Shown here: positions 63,968 through 64,000 of the stretch, one piece after another
How the letters are laid out: each line of letters starts with the position of its first letter
How positions within the stretch are numbered: position 1 is the stretch's first letter
NCBI GenBank assembly: GCA_934792625.1
Contig: CAKVON010000003.1
Coordinates: forward strand, 1 to 64,000
Direction of reading: 5' to 3'
Length of the DNA: 64,000 bases
From: an uncultured Atopobiaceae bacterium
GTDB lineage: Bacteria > Actinomycetota > Coriobacteriia > Coriobacteriales > Atopobiaceae
Made by a program: the position numbers and the translations under genes
The notes under the pieces: model-generated
Told to the model about the DNA's origin: nothing
The model's input: the letters and a program-made list of their open reading frames with translations, nothing else
Database searches by the model: none

Positions 63968-64000
63968 GGTAGATGTCCTATAATTAGGGCATCTACCTTT
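63968..64000 (+). terminator. Hairpin at the window end, probably the purN terminator
   Basis: 8-bp stem GGTAGATG / CATCTACC followed by TTT at the edge. The loop contains TATAAT (63979-63984), which could instead be a -10 of the next gene; the edge prevents a decision. Confidence 0.5.

Overview
The window spans the replication origin of a high-G+C bacterial chromosome. It reads best as a member of the Actinobacteria, most probably class Coriobacteriia (Olsenella/Atopobium-like). This is an inference from the high G+C coding sequence, the order rpmH-rnpA-yidD-yidC-jag-rsmG-parA-parB to the left of dnaA and dnaN-recF-dciA-gyrB-gyrA to its right, a PafB/PafC-like WYL gene pair, a GxSGLGKTHL-type DnaA Walker A motif and a VaFE-type LPxTG surface protein. 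No rRNA, phage, transposon or CRISPR sequence was seen.

Layout. 1-6.5 kb (minus strand): purB (partial), argG-argH, tRNA-Lys, an M29 aminopeptidase, an unknown gene and tRNA-Gly. 6.7-12 kb: a 1763-residue cell-wall-anchored surface protein with five VaFE repeats. 12-23.6 kb: an M28-type membrane peptidase with a very large acidic insertion, a one-pass membrane protein, a pafBC-like pair, a DnaQ-DinG fusion, ddl and rlmN. 23.7-26.5 kb: a parAB-rsmG block, visibly poorer in G+C than its surroundings, with parS sites. 26.5-28.8 kb: jag, yidC, yidD, rnpA, rpmH. 28.8-32.3 kb: the origin region, with clusters of unusual DnaA-box-like 9-mers, an unrecognised GHKL ATPase with a C-terminal winged helix, dnaA, and an AT-rich probable unwinding element just before dnaN. 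32.3-40 kb: dnaN, recF, a dciA-like gene, gyrB, gyrA. 40-46.3 kb: a DUF151 nuclease, four tRNAs (Ile, Ala, Ser, Ser), typA, a TRIC-like channel and a zinc-ribbon membrane protein. 46.6-51.2 kb: rpsF-ssb-rpsR-(DUF2232)-rplI, then dnaB behind a second cluster of the same DnaA-box-like 9-mers. 51.3-64 kb: purine synthesis genes purA, purD, purE, purF, purM, purN, interleaved with a DegV protein, a Nudix hydrolase, an ABC exporter, a YqeY protein and a class B sortase.

How it fits together. The central part is a complete initiation and segregation module: DnaA, clamp, probable helicase loader (DciA type), helicase, SSB, gyrase, and ParABS. The most notable signal is a shared 9-mer, TTTTCGACA and close variants. 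It surrounds the GHKL gene start, the dnaA -10 box and the dnaA-dnaN gap, and recurs 17 kb away upstream of dnaB. The DnaA protein has matching changes in its DNA-recognition motif (GGRSHATV where E. coli has GGRDHTTV). Together with the GHKL ATPase beside dnaA, this suggests a lineage-specific initiation control circuit. Genes are mostly oriented away from the origin on both sides, as expected for leading-strand placement.
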